A DNA stretch of 64,000 nucleotides from an uncultured bacterium (GTDB taxonomy: Bacteria; Cyanobacteriota; Vampirovibrionia; Gastranaerophilales; Gastranaerophilaceae). The DNA lies in assembly GCA_902760645.1 (NCBI GenBank), contig CACWHC010000001.1, forward strand, positions 186,001-250,000, in the 5' to 3' direction. The position numbers were made by a program, and so were the translations under genes. Numbering within the stretch: the stretch's first letter is position 1; every line of letters begins with the position of its first letter. Of the stretch, positions 53,649-60,412 are shown piece by piece. Below the pieces are notes generated by a model. That model did no database searches. It saw nothing but the letters and a program-made list of their open reading frames with translations, and was not told the DNA's origin.

Positions 53649-54951
53649 GATTTTCAAAATATTTTAAAATATCTATTAATGTACTTGTAGAACCCAAATT
53701 ACCTGATTTGGTAACTATCCATTGTGCATTGTGATCAAGGCTCAGTGCAATAGCAGGAGCAACCTCATCAATAAGCTGTAACTGCAATGCACCAATTTCT
53801 TTACAGCATTTGTAAGAAGTTTCGCCACCCAAAAGAATTAATATGACTTCTTTTTTCTCCGTTACTTTTTTAGTTAAATCTGCAAGAAAATCCGTAATTC
53901 TGGATGCCAGTTTTTCTCTTGTCAATTCTTCATCCAATGAAGTATCCGAAAACCCGTCAAAACTCTGAACAATATTAGAAGTATGCACAACTACAATATT
54001 ATTTTGCCCCAAATTACTTACAATACGCTCAACAAGTTCATCGCTTACACCTTTCAAAACCGTTTCAGTATCAAGTTTTACAACTAAACTGTTTTCATCA
54101 AAATCATCGGAGGCTTCAAACGCTTTTATCTGATTTGCGGTAATTTCCGTTACACTGCCTGATATAACGAGTTTTGGCAATTCCGGAATAGTTTTATTAA
54201 TATGCTGCGGTTTTAAATCAGGAAACCACATATCACTTAATATCCTTGCTGTAGCAGCCGTTCCTGCAGGTAAAATTTTATAGTCGGATTTATTAACAGC
54301 CAACAAAATCTGCTCAATATCAACAGTTGATACGGCATCAATAACAATAAGCTTTTTACCCTGAGATATTAATTCATTCAAAGTTTTCAATATCGGGCCG
54401 GCACCCTTCATGACATCTTTTAAGTCGAGTGAAGCGACAATATCCTCATACTCTTTTCCGATTTGATTAACAAGCAAAGTAGGAAGATGTGATTCCGTAA
54501 TAGGAGAATGAGGATCCCTTGCCATTTCGGTTCTTTCTATCGGGATACCTTTTAAAAGGTGATATCCGCCTACCGTAACTCTTCCCTCAATAGGAAAAGC
54601 CGGAACTATAATAGCCGCATCCCATCCCAAAACCTCAAGCATACCAAGAATTTCTACCGCAATATTACCTCTGATAGTGGAATCAATTTTTTTGAAGAAA
54701 AAGTCAGGGTTAAATTTTTCCATCATTACACCGGTAATATGTTTAACCTTTTCGTATGCTAATTCGGGTGCTATATTTCTGGACTCCGTAGAAATCGCCC
54801 ACATTTGAGTCCCTTTAATATTAAGCCCTTCAACTTCTTCACTCAACAATATCTGAGTACCTGCACCATGCATCTGAAACTGTAACGCCGAATCGTTAGC
54901 ACCTGTTAAATCATCTGCAATAAGACAGGCTACATTTGAATTAATTATCAT
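53641..54951 (-). CDS. four-carbon acid sugar kinase (DUF1537/OtnK-DtnK family)
   Basis: An ATP-dependent kinase family acting on D-erythronate, L- or D-threonate or 3-oxo-tetronate. The N-terminal substrate domain shows CLIADDLTGANDSALQF, STESRNIAPE, FFFKKIDSTIRGNIAVEI and PAFPIEGRVTVGGYHLLKGIPIERTEMARDP; the C-terminal nucleotide domain holds VISGSVTEITANQI and LLGGETSYKCC. At 436 residues it is full length. Overlaps of 8 bp with pdxA and 4 bp (ATGA) with ssb show one transcript ssb-kinase-pdxA. The usual partner enzymes (aldolase, isomerase) of threonate catabolism are not here. Confidence 0.85.
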   Translation of the reverse strand: MIINSNVACLIADDLTGANDSALQFQMHGAGTQILLSEEVEGLNIKGTQMWAISTESRNIAPELAYEKVKHITGVMMEKFNPDFFFKKIDSTIRGNIAVEILGMLEVLGWDAAIIVPAFPIEGRVTVGGYHLLKGIPIERTEMARDPHSPITESHLPTLLVNQIGKEYEDIVASLDLKDVMKGAGPILKTLNELISQGKKLIVIDAVSTVDIEQILLAVNKSDYKILPAGTAATARILSDMWFPDLKPQHINKTIPELPKLVISGSVTEITANQIKAFEASDDFDENSLVVKLDTETVLKGVSDELVERIVSNLGQNNIVVVHTSNIVQSFDGFSDTSLDEELTREKLASRITDFLADLTKKVTEKKEVILILLGGETSYKCCKEIGALQLQLIDEVAPAIALSLDHNAQWIVTKSGNLGSTSTLIDILKYFENHE

Positions 54952-55283
54952 AAAACTTCCGCATCTTTTTTAGAACCAAGCAATCTTATAGTGTTTGCAA
55001 TAATTATAAAACGTTCTCTGTCACTTCCTGAAGCCTTATCCGTCCATTTATCCTGCTGAATACGTCCGTCAATGGCAACCTGAATACCTTTTTTTACATA
55101 TTCACCTGCAAACTCAGCCTGCTTGTCCCATACATCAATGTTATACCAATCAGTAACTTCTGCTTTTGTTTTTGAATCCCATCTGTTAACGGCAACAGAA
55201 AAATTTGCCTTAACTTTACCTGATTCAAAATATCTTATTTCAGCATCTCTGCCAACACGACCAACTATAACAACTGTATTCAT
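54948..55283 (-). CDS. ssb: single-stranded DNA-binding protein, short form
   Basis: An OB-fold protein protecting single-stranded DNA. The domain is complete: NTVVIVGRVGRDAEIRYFESGKVKANFSVAVNRW, TDWYNIDVWDKQAEFAGEYVKKGIQVAIDGRIQQDKW and RFIIIANTIRLLGS. At 111 residues it stops just after the fold with KKDAEVL, so the Gly/Pro linker and the acidic DDDIPF-type tip are missing. AAAGAGG precedes the ATG. It heads the operon with the DUF1537 kinase and pdxA, an unusual setting for ssb. Confidence 0.92.
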   Translation of the reverse strand: MNTVVIVGRVGRDAEIRYFESGKVKANFSVAVNRWDSKTKAEVTDWYNIDVWDKQAEFAGEYVKKGIQVAIDGRIQQDKWTDKASGSDRERFIIIANTIRLLGSKKDAEVL

Positions 55284-55467
55284 TTATACCTCTTTCTATA
55301 ATATCTTAGTACATATTACAATAAAAACGAATTTGGTTTAAATAAGTATTAACAAACATTAAGTTTGGAGTGTTTACAAAACTTAATAATGTAAAATAAA
55401 AAAGGCAATAATTTTTAGATTACATACTTTATATATATGTAAGATATAAAGAGAGAGATTAAACATT

Positions 55468-55728
55468 ATGTTAGCAAATCCACAGGCACAAAAATTCGGT
55501 ATGATGACTGCAAGAAAAAACAAAAAAGTTAATAATGCAGAATTTGATATTGAAACATATAAATTCATAGGCAAAAAAGACAGAAGAATGCGTTTTAACA
55601 ATGCAAAAGACCCTATCTATTACATATTTGACTGTATAGAAAACAGACCTGTCAGAACATTGGCAAAAGAATTCGTAAAAGATGCATTTTTCGATATAGC
55701 AAACTTTGTATCAAAGGCCGTTGGATAA
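55468..55728 (+). CDS. small basic uncharacterised protein
   Basis: An 86-residue basic protein that I do not recognise. It begins MLANPQAQKFGMMTARKN, with an early FG pair as in other unknown proteins here, followed by charged segments and a hydrophobic-aromatic middle (PIYYIFDCIENRP). AGAGAGA lies about 9 nt before the ATG. A terminator-like stem follows. No signal or membrane segment. Confidence 0.6.
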   Translation: MLANPQAQKFGMMTARKNKKVNNAEFDIETYKFIGKKDRRMRFNNAKDPIYYIFDCIENRPVRTLAKEFVKDAFFDIANFVSKAVG

Positions 55729-55770
55729 TTAATAAAAAATTCAGTTAAGGAAATTAGGATAAGGAAACAA

Positions 55771-55797
55771 AAGCCCGAGCAATTTAGCATCGGGCTT
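55771..55797 (+). terminator. terminator after the 86-residue gene
   Basis: AAGCCCGA and TCGGGCTT pair around an 11-nt loop; the following T run is short. Confidence 0.55.
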
Positions 55798-55804
55798 TGT
55801 TATA

Positions 55805-55840
55805 AAAAAGAATTATCTGCATAAACAGATAACTCTTTTT
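55805..55840 (-). terminator. terminator of the rpmG-rplA operon
   Basis: A 15-bp stem with one mismatch (AAAAAGAGTTATCTG on the minus strand) around a 6-nt loop, ending in TTCTTTTTT, 18 bp after the rplA stop. It could also act on the plus strand. Confidence 0.8.
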
Positions 55841-55857
55841 ACTTATTTTGTAAATAA

Positions 55858-56586
55858 TTAACCTGCGATTAGTTCTTTTACTTCGGCAGCAAATACTTTA
55901 GGATCCAATTTAATGCCGGGACCCATAGTAGTTGCAAGGTAAACAGACTTAACGAATGTACCTTTTGCAGAAGAAGGTTTTGCTCTTAAAATTGCATCAG
56001 CCAAGGTCGCATAGTTTTTAATCAGGTCTTCTTCGCTGAATTCTGCTTTACCGATAGGGCAGTGAATCATACCCTGTTTATCGGCACGGAATTCAACTTT
56101 ACCTGCTTTAGCATCTTTAACGGCTTTTGCTACATCCATTGTAACGGTACCTGTTTTAGGGTTAGGCATTAAACCTTTAGGTCCGAGAACTCTACCGAGT
56201 TTACCCAACATACCCATACAATCAGGAGTTGCAATCAATGTATCAAATTCAAACCAACCGCCTTCAATTTTTTCAATAATATCTTCAGCACCTGCAAAAT
56301 CAGCACCTGCATCTTTTGCCTCAGTAGCTTTAGCACCTTTAGCGATTACACAAACTCTTACAGTCTTACCTAATCCGGCCGGAAGGACAACTGTTGAACG
56401 AATTTGCTGGTCTGCCTGTCTGACATCAATACCTAATCTCATGTGGCATTCAACTGTTTCATTGAACTTTGACAATTCTTTAGATATTTCTTTTAATTTT
56501 TTAATAGAATCAACTGCAGTAGCCGGTTGAGTGAAATCAGCCAACATTTCCTGCATTTTCTTTTGTTTTTTAGTTAATTTTGCCAT
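55858..56586 (-). CDS. rplA: 50S ribosomal protein L1
   Basis: Forms the L1 stalk and often represses its own operon by binding the m[20 protein letters not shown] starts the protein; [60 protein letters not shown] and [15 protein letters not shown] are diagnostic. I use the ATG at 56586 with GAAAGG upstream; the frame extends to 56610 without better support. 242 residues. Last gene of the operon. Confidence 0.97.
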   Translation of the reverse strand: MAKLTKKQKKMQEMLADFTQPATAVDSIKKLKEISKELSKFNETVECHMRLGIDVRQADQQIRSTVVLPAGLGKTVRVCVIAKGAKATEAKDAGADFAGAEDIIEKIEGGWFEFDTLIATPDCMGMLGKLGRVLGPKGLMPNPKTGTVTMDVAKAVKDAKAGKVEFRADKQGMIHCPIGKAEFSEEDLIKNYATLADAILRAKPSSAKGTFVKSVYLATTMGPGIKLDPKVFAAEVKELIAG

Positions 56587-56638
56587 TTTAAATTTTCCTT
56601 TCGTGGTCATAACGTGCTTTTTATTGCACTTCCATCAA

Positions 56639-57064
56639 TTAATCTTTTACTGTAACACCCATAGCTCTGCAAGAACCTGCAATCATCTTAACTGCTGCAT
56701 CCATGGTGGTTGCATTCAGGTCATTCATTTTGATTTTTGCAATTTCTTCTAACTGAGCACGAGTAATTTCAGCTACTTTGTCTTTATTAGGAACAGCAGA
56801 TCCCTTAGGGATATTCAACGCTTTCTTAATCAAAACCGGAGCCGGTGGTGATTTGATAACGAATGAAAAACTTCTGTCTTCATAAACATCAATAATAACA
56901 GGAATAATATAACCTGCCTGAGATTCTGTTTTAGCATTAAATTGCTTACAGAAATCCATGATGTTTACACCATGCTGACCCAAAGCCGGACCAACCGGAG
57001 GTGAAGGATTTGCTTTTCCTGCTTCAATCTGAAGCTTAATTTTTCCTACTACTTTTTTAGCCAT
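56639..57064 (-). CDS. rplK: 50S ribosomal protein L11
   Basis: Part of the GTPase-associated centre. [41 protein letters not shown] is the family start; [20 protein letters not shown] and the final [17 protein letters not shown] also match. 141 residues. AAAAGGAG precedes the ATG. A candidate L1-binding hairpin lies immediately upstream. Confidence 0.98.
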   Translation of the reverse strand: MAKKVVGKIKLQIEAGKANPSPPVGPALGQHGVNIMDFCKQFNAKTESQAGYIIPVIIDVYEDRSFSFVIKSPPAPVLIKKALNIPKGSAVPNKDKVAEITRAQLEEIAKIKMNDLNATTMDAAVKMIAGSCRAMGVTVKD

Positions 57065-57078
57065 TTTTTTCTCCTTTT

Positions 57079-57111
57079 GTGGTATTAGCGGGGCAATTAA
57101 GTCCCTTCCAC
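57079..57111 (-). promoter_or_regulatory. candidate L1-binding leader hairpin before rplK
   Basis: On the minus strand GTGG-AA-GGG...CCCC-GCTAATA-CCAC folds as two short helices with an asymmetric internal loop (2 against 7 nt), the general shape of ribosomal protein L1 mRNA sites, and lies just before the rplK ribosome-binding site. Confidence 0.4.
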
Positions 57112-57156
57112 GTTATTTGTACTTATTTGGTGCGTTAACACACACCCTACTTTTGT

Positions 57157-57795
57157 TTATAGTTTATTAATCTGCTTATATTCCAATTCTACCGGAGTTT
57201 CACGACCGAAGATTGAAACATTTGCACGAAGTTTAGACTTATCAGGGTAAACTTCAATAATATCCGCAATAAAGTCTGCGAACGGACCTGAAACGATTCT
57301 GACCTTATCACCTGCTTTAACATCAAGTTCAATTTTCTGAGTTTGAGAAGATGAGCGGTGAAGAATCTTTTTAATTTCACTTTCTCTTGCAGGGATAGGA
57401 CGTTTAGCAGAACCTACAAACTTCGTAACACCTGCAGTGTGTCTTACAACATACCAGCTGTCTTCGTCCATAATCATTTCAACGAGAACATAGCCCGGGA
57501 ATATTTTTTCTTCACGTTCCTGCTTTTTACCGCCTTTAATCTGGGTAACGGTTTTTTGAGGGACTTCAATACGGAAGATTTTTTCACCCATATTCATATA
57601 TTCAATACGTTTTTCCAAGTTAACTTTAACCTTGTTTTCGTGTCCTGAATAAGTGTGAACGATATACCAGCGTTTTTCGCTATTTTTAGCTTTTTTCGCT
57701 TCGTCCTGAGCTTTCGCTTCTTCTTCGGCTGCTTGTTGTTCAGCCAATTTGTCTTCGTTCAGTTCTTCTTCCATTGATTTTTGTTTCTTTGCCAT
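57157..57795 (-). CDS. nusG: transcription termination/antitermination factor
   Basis: Binds RNA polymerase and couples it to ribosome or Rho. The first 40 residues are a highly charged Glu/Ala/Lys tail not found in short NusG proteins. The NGN domain starts RWYIVHTYSGHENKVKVNLEKRI (about 42-64), with IFPGYVLVEM and WYVVRHTAGVTKFVG, and the KOW domain is KAGDKVRIVSGPFADF near 158-173. 212 residues. AAAGGTGG precedes the ATG. Between secE and rplK, the usual order. Confidence 0.97.
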   Translation of the reverse strand: MAKKQKSMEEELNEDKLAEQQAAEEEAKAQDEAKKAKNSEKRWYIVHTYSGHENKVKVNLEKRIEYMNMGEKIFRIEVPQKTVTQIKGGKKQEREEKIFPGYVLVEMIMDEDSWYVVRHTAGVTKFVGSAKRPIPARESEIKKILHRSSSQTQKIELDVKAGDKVRIVSGPFADFIADIIEVYPDKSKLRANVSIFGRETPVELEYKQINKL

Positions 57796-57836
57796 AAGCC
57801 ACCTTTATTCTTTATTTTATTTTATAAATCCGGTTA

Positions 57837-58040
57837 TTACTTTATAAAGCCTAACAAAGCTTTAAAGATAATGTCCATAAAATATACAGCAACAGTAAAT
57901 GCCGAAACGATAACAATTACAAATAACGTTTCCATCATAACCTGATGTCTTTCAGGCCAGGTAATCTTACCCCATTCGGCACGAACACCTTTGAAGTATT
58001 TTTTCATTGAATCTAAAAATGCGTTAAATGAATTATCCAT
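57837..58040 (-). CDS. secE: preprotein translocase subunit SecE
   Basis: Essential small subunit of the SecYEG channel. I use the ATG at 58040 (67 residues), preceded by AAAAGGA; the frame to 58097 runs into the tRNA gene. The conserved amphipathic part FKGVRAEWGKITWPERHQVMMETL is followed by one membrane segment VIVIVSAFTVAVYFMDIIFKALL. A single-span SecE is normal outside enterobacteria. nusG follows after 41 bp. Confidence 0.95.
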   Translation of the reverse strand: MDNSFNAFLDSMKKYFKGVRAEWGKITWPERHQVMMETLFVIVIVSAFTVAVYFMDIIFKALLGFIK

Positions 58041-58067
58041 CGTTTTTCCTTTTGTTATTTCATAAAT

Positions 58068-58140
58068 CGCGCCCTGAAGGACTCGAACCCTCGACATCCG
58101 GTTTTGGAGACCGACGTTCTACCAACTGAACTAAGGACGC
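58068..58140 (-). tRNA. tRNA-Trp (anticodon CCA)
   Basis: A 73-nt cloverleaf on the minus strand. The acceptor GCGTCCT pairs with AGGGCGC (one G-T) and the discriminator is G. The anticodon loop CTCCAAA sits in a GTCGGT/ACCGGA-type stem, and the T arm reads GAGGGTTCGAGTCCTTC. The 3' CCA is not encoded. Located between rpmG and secE, a conserved bacterial order. Confidence 0.96.
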
Positions 58141-58155
58141 TTATCAGAAGTTTTG

Positions 58156-58204
58156 AAGTTTAGAAGCCAGATAATACATTAGTTTAATCCAAGCCTCTAA
58201 ACTT
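58156..58204 (-). promoter_or_regulatory. hairpin between rpmG and tRNA-Trp
   Basis: AAGTTTAGA and TCTAAACTT are perfectly paired and extend with G-T pairs to about 13 bp around a 23-nt loop. It has no T run, so it is more likely an RNA-processing signal releasing the tRNA than a terminator. Confidence 0.45.
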
Positions 58205-58220
58205 ACACACTCCAATACTT

Positions 58221-58388
58221 CTACTTAGTTTCCTTGTGGTTGGTATGTTTCTTGCAAGTTGGGCAATATTTGCTCAATTCAAGTCTGTCTTTAATATTTT
58301 TCTTGTTTTTTACTGTTGTATAGTTTCTTTCTTTGCAATCTTCACAAGCAAGAACTACCATTCTGTCATTTTTACCTTTGATACCCAT
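58221..58388 (-). CDS. rpmG: 50S ribosomal protein L33
   Basis: A 55-residue large-subunit protein. It reads [20 protein letters not shown], then [20 protein letters not shown] and [18 protein letters not shown] and CPTC form a complete zinc ribbon, so this is the zinc-dependent form. AAAAGGAAG precedes the ATG. First gene of rpmG-tRNA-secE-nusG-rplK-rplA, behind a long structured leader. Confidence 0.95.
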   Translation of the reverse strand: MGIKGKNDRMVVLACEDCKERNYTTVKNKKNIKDRLELSKYCPTCKKHTNHKETK

Positions 58389-58431
58389 TTTATTCTTCCT
58401 TTTTGTTTTGTTGTATCCAGTTTTGTCCTTT

Positions 58432-58547
58432 ATAAGCCGTTTCGCCGTTTATATTTTATTTTTTTAGTGTTTCCGGTGTATTCCGGGCTCGCTTTTCGCT
58501 TTTTAAGAGAGAATGTGGGACATCACATTCTTCATTTATCGGCTTAT
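58432..58547 (-). promoter_or_regulatory. structured 5' leader RNA of the rpmG operon
   Basis: The region from the promoter to rpmG (about 160 nt) has no ORF. ATAAGCCG (58540-58547) pairs perfectly with CGGCTTAT (58432-58439) across 100 nt. Enclosed are a perfect 7-bp hairpin GAATGTG/CACATTC (58511-58530) and CCGG/CCGG (58473-58486). I recognise no known riboswitch. Confidence 0.5.
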
Positions 58548-58556
58548 GGTATCTAT

Positions 58557-58584
58557 GTTATAACAAAAAATTTTAAAAATCAAA
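58557..58584 (-). promoter_or_regulatory. promoter of the rpmG operon
   Basis: TGT-TATAAC on the minus strand (-10 at 58557-58562) with TTTGAT 16 bp upstream. Confidence 0.5.
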
Positions 58585-58645
58585 TGTTTGTAAACTAATG
58601 ATAAGATTCTTATATTCTGAAATCAAATAAATCCCTTATGACAAT

Positions 58646-58681
58646 AAAAAGCACCTGTTCATAGCTGAACAGGTGCTTTTT
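58646..58681 (-). terminator. terminator of the coaD-downstream gene pair
   Basis: A perfect 16-bp stem starting AAAAAGCACCTGTTCA with loop TAGC, T-rich on both outer sides. It follows the 197-residue coiled-coil gene. Confidence 0.9.
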
Positions 58682-58696
58682 GTATTTTTAGACCTT

Positions 58697-59290
58697 TTAT
58701 TTCATCACAAAATCAGGAGTTTTGTTTGTATCATAATAGGATGATGCAGAACCTGCAGTATTTCTCTGCTGTTCCAAGTATACCTGATTACTTTTTACAA
58801 CCTGCTGTAACTTATTCAGACCTGTTTCAATATCAGTAAGAATTTGCTCTGCATAAATTTCTGCACCTTCTTTTTTCCTTTGTGCATCTTCTGCAGCCTG
58901 AGAACGAATAATATCAGCTTCTTCAAGAGCTTTTCTCTTTAATTCTTCACATTCTTCCTGAACCTGATTTCTGATTCTGATACCTTCTCTTTCAACAGCC
59001 TTAATAAAATCAGCCTCGCTTAATTTTCTTTCAGCTTCCATCTGAGCATCAGTAATAATTTTTTCAGCTTTTTGCTGAGCCTCTAACTGCAACTCCTCAC
59101 GGCGTTTCAAAAATGCTCTTGCTTCCTGCACTTCCACCGGTAAAGTCGCATATATTCTTTCAATTAATGTATATATTTCTTCGGGTTTAACAACTACAAA
59201 CTTATTAGGTATAATTGTAAAACCATCCTCAATCGCCAATTCCAATAACTTTAATAAATCAAATACTCCACTTTGTTGCATGTCTATCAC
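58697..59290 (-). CDS. coiled-coil protein, DivIVA/F0 subunit b-like
   Basis: A 197-residue protein with a short N-terminal globular part (VFDLLKLLELAIEDGFTIIP, KPEEIYTLIERIYATLP; 1-60) and a long charged coiled coil (about 62-175, AQQKAEKIITDAQMEAERKL), ending in a Ser/Tyr/Thr tail. It resembles coiled-coil proteins annotated as ATP synthase b-like or DivIVA-like beside coaD in cyanobacteria, but has no membrane anchor. The GTG at 59290 has AGAAAGG 8 nt upstream; an ATG at 59281 is too far. The next gene upstream carries two copies of its N-terminal module. Confidence 0.65.
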   Translation of the reverse strand: MIDMQQSGVFDLLKLLELAIEDGFTIIPNKFVVVKPEEIYTLIERIYATLPVEVQEARAFLKRREELQLEAQQKAEKIITDAQMEAERKLSEADFIKAVEREGIRIRNQVQEECEELKRKALEEADIIRSQAAEDAQRKKEGAEIYAEQILTDIETGLNKLQQVVKSNQVYLEQQRNTAGSASSYYDTNKTPDFVMK

Positions 59291-59382
59291 ACATATTACC
59301 TTTCTAACTACATGATTTTACATAAGCTGAAAATAATTGTCAAATTATTTTAAATAAAAAACGGGCATGTCCTTAACATACT

Positions 59383-59742
59383 TTACGATTTTAAAATTTG
59401 CTTTGCAATTTGGACGTTCACAGGCATATCTGCGTATATATTATCAATTATTTCACACATTTTATTACGCGGCAAAACGACAAACGAATCAAAAAGACAA
59501 AAGCCGCTTGCCACAATCATAATTAATCTCTCAATATGGCTGAATACACTGTTTTCGCCCGAATGAATAATCTGCGGTTCTGCCTGCATAACTTCATCAG
59601 GTATACTGCACTTAATAGCAGCTATATGACTTAATACCTCTTTTTTACTGCATATTACATAATTTCCCAAACCCAAGGAAAGACCTCCATCAAAAGCTAT
59701 TTCAAGTTTTTTAAGATTATCGTATATATTACCTGTTTCCAC
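59383..59742 (-). CDS. two-repeat protein related to the N-terminal module of its neighbour
   Basis: A 119-residue protein, unrecognised as a family. It consists of two copies of a roughly 52-residue unit: residues 5-56 (IYDNLKKLEIAFDGGLSLG, NYVICSKKEVLSHIAAI) and 67-118 (VFSHIERLIMIVASGFCLF, SFVVLPRNKMCEIIDNIYADMPVNVQIA). Each matches residues about 9-60 of the coiled-coil protein downstream. The coiled coil itself is absent. Its ATG overlaps the coaD stop by one base, so it is translated with coaD. Confidence 0.65.
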   Translation of the reverse strand: METGNIYDNLKKLEIAFDGGLSLGLGNYVICSKKEVLSHIAAIKCSIPDEVMQAEPQIIHSGENSVFSHIERLIMIVASGFCLFDSFVVLPRNKMCEIIDNIYADMPVNVQIAKQILKS

Positions 59743-60215
59743 TATTTTTTCTCCATCAAATAGTTATATACGGCATCCGGTACAAATTTTGAGATATCAC
59801 CACCATTTATATAAATTTCTTTTATAGTACTTGAGGAAATAAAATTATACTTAGGTTTTGTAGTTAAAAATACCGTCTTAATATCTTCACACATAGCACT
59901 GTTAGCCTGAGAAAGCTGTAATTCGTACTCAAAATCCGAAACGGCTCTGAGTCCTCTTATCAAGACTTTTGCACCTTTTTTCTTGGCATATTCAATAGTC
60001 AGACCCTCAAAACTGTCTGTTTCAACATTTTCAATATCTTTTACGCTTTCTCTGATAAGTTTTACACGTTCTTCAACCGGCAAAAAACCTTTCTTTTCAG
60101 AATTTCTTGCAACCGCAATAATAACTTTGTCAAATATTTCGGCACCTGTTTTTAATATATCTAAATGACCTTTTGTAATCGGGTCGAAACTACCCGGATA
60201 TACGGCAATTTTCAT
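59742..60215 (-). CDS. coaD: phosphopantetheine adenylyltransferase
   Basis: Fourth step of CoA synthesis: ATP plus 4'-phosphopantetheine to dephospho-CoA. KIAVYPGSFDPITKGHLDI carries the TxGH nucleotidyltransferase motif, with VIIAVARNSEKKGFLPVEERVKLI, LIRGLRAVSDFEYELQLSQANS and TKPKYNFISSSTIKEI. 157 residues. GAAAGGAA precedes the ATG. With panB and panC at the other end of the window, several CoA-route steps are present. Confidence 0.97.
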   Translation of the reverse strand: MKIAVYPGSFDPITKGHLDILKTGAEIFDKVIIAVARNSEKKGFLPVEERVKLIRESVKDIENVETDSFEGLTIEYAKKKGAKVLIRGLRAVSDFEYELQLSQANSAMCEDIKTVFLTTKPKYNFISSSTIKEIYINGGDISKFVPDAVYNYLMEKK

Positions 60216-60238
60216 AATAAATTCCTTTCTACCGAAAA

Positions 60239-60268
60239 ATTATACGATAGAAATAAAAATAAGTCTAT
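60239..60268 (-). promoter_or_regulatory. candidate coaD promoter
   Basis: A TATAAT on the minus strand (60239-60244), 24 bp before the coaD ATG; ATAGAC 18 bp upstream is a poor -35. Confidence 0.4.
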
Positions 60269-60272
60269 GTTA

Positions 60273-60318
60273 GGAGGTGAATTAAAACCATTTTCACAAT
60301 ATATGGTATTTATCCTCC
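60273..60318. promoter_or_regulatory. nested dyad between divergent coaD and HD-GYP promoters
   Basis: GGAGG...CCTCC encloses ACCAT...ATGGT, centred between the two promoters. The placement would suit a shared operator; the arms are short. Confidence 0.35.
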
Positions 60319-60332
60319 ATTCGGATGAATTT

Positions 60333-60361
60333 TTGTAAAAAATTATTCAAGTTTTTATAAT
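60333..60361 (+). promoter_or_regulatory. promoter of the GAF/HD-GYP-like gene
   Basis: TTGTAA (60333-60338), 17 bp, TATAAT (60356-60361), 51 bp before the ATG. Confidence 0.65.
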
Positions 60362-60412
60362 GTTATGCCGTAAAATATAACAAAAGAAAATGCGAGTAGA
60401 AGGAAACATTTA

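Noticed and set aside
58041-58097. Longer secE frame starting inside the tRNA gene
   Set aside because: It would read through the tRNA-Trp 3' half; the ATG at 58040 has AAAAGGA and gives normal SecE length.
60271-60340. Small ORF behind AGGAGG at 60272-60277
   Set aside because: The only ATG is 25 nt from the AGGAGG and gives 11 codons; the AGGAGG is better explained as an arm of the dyad.
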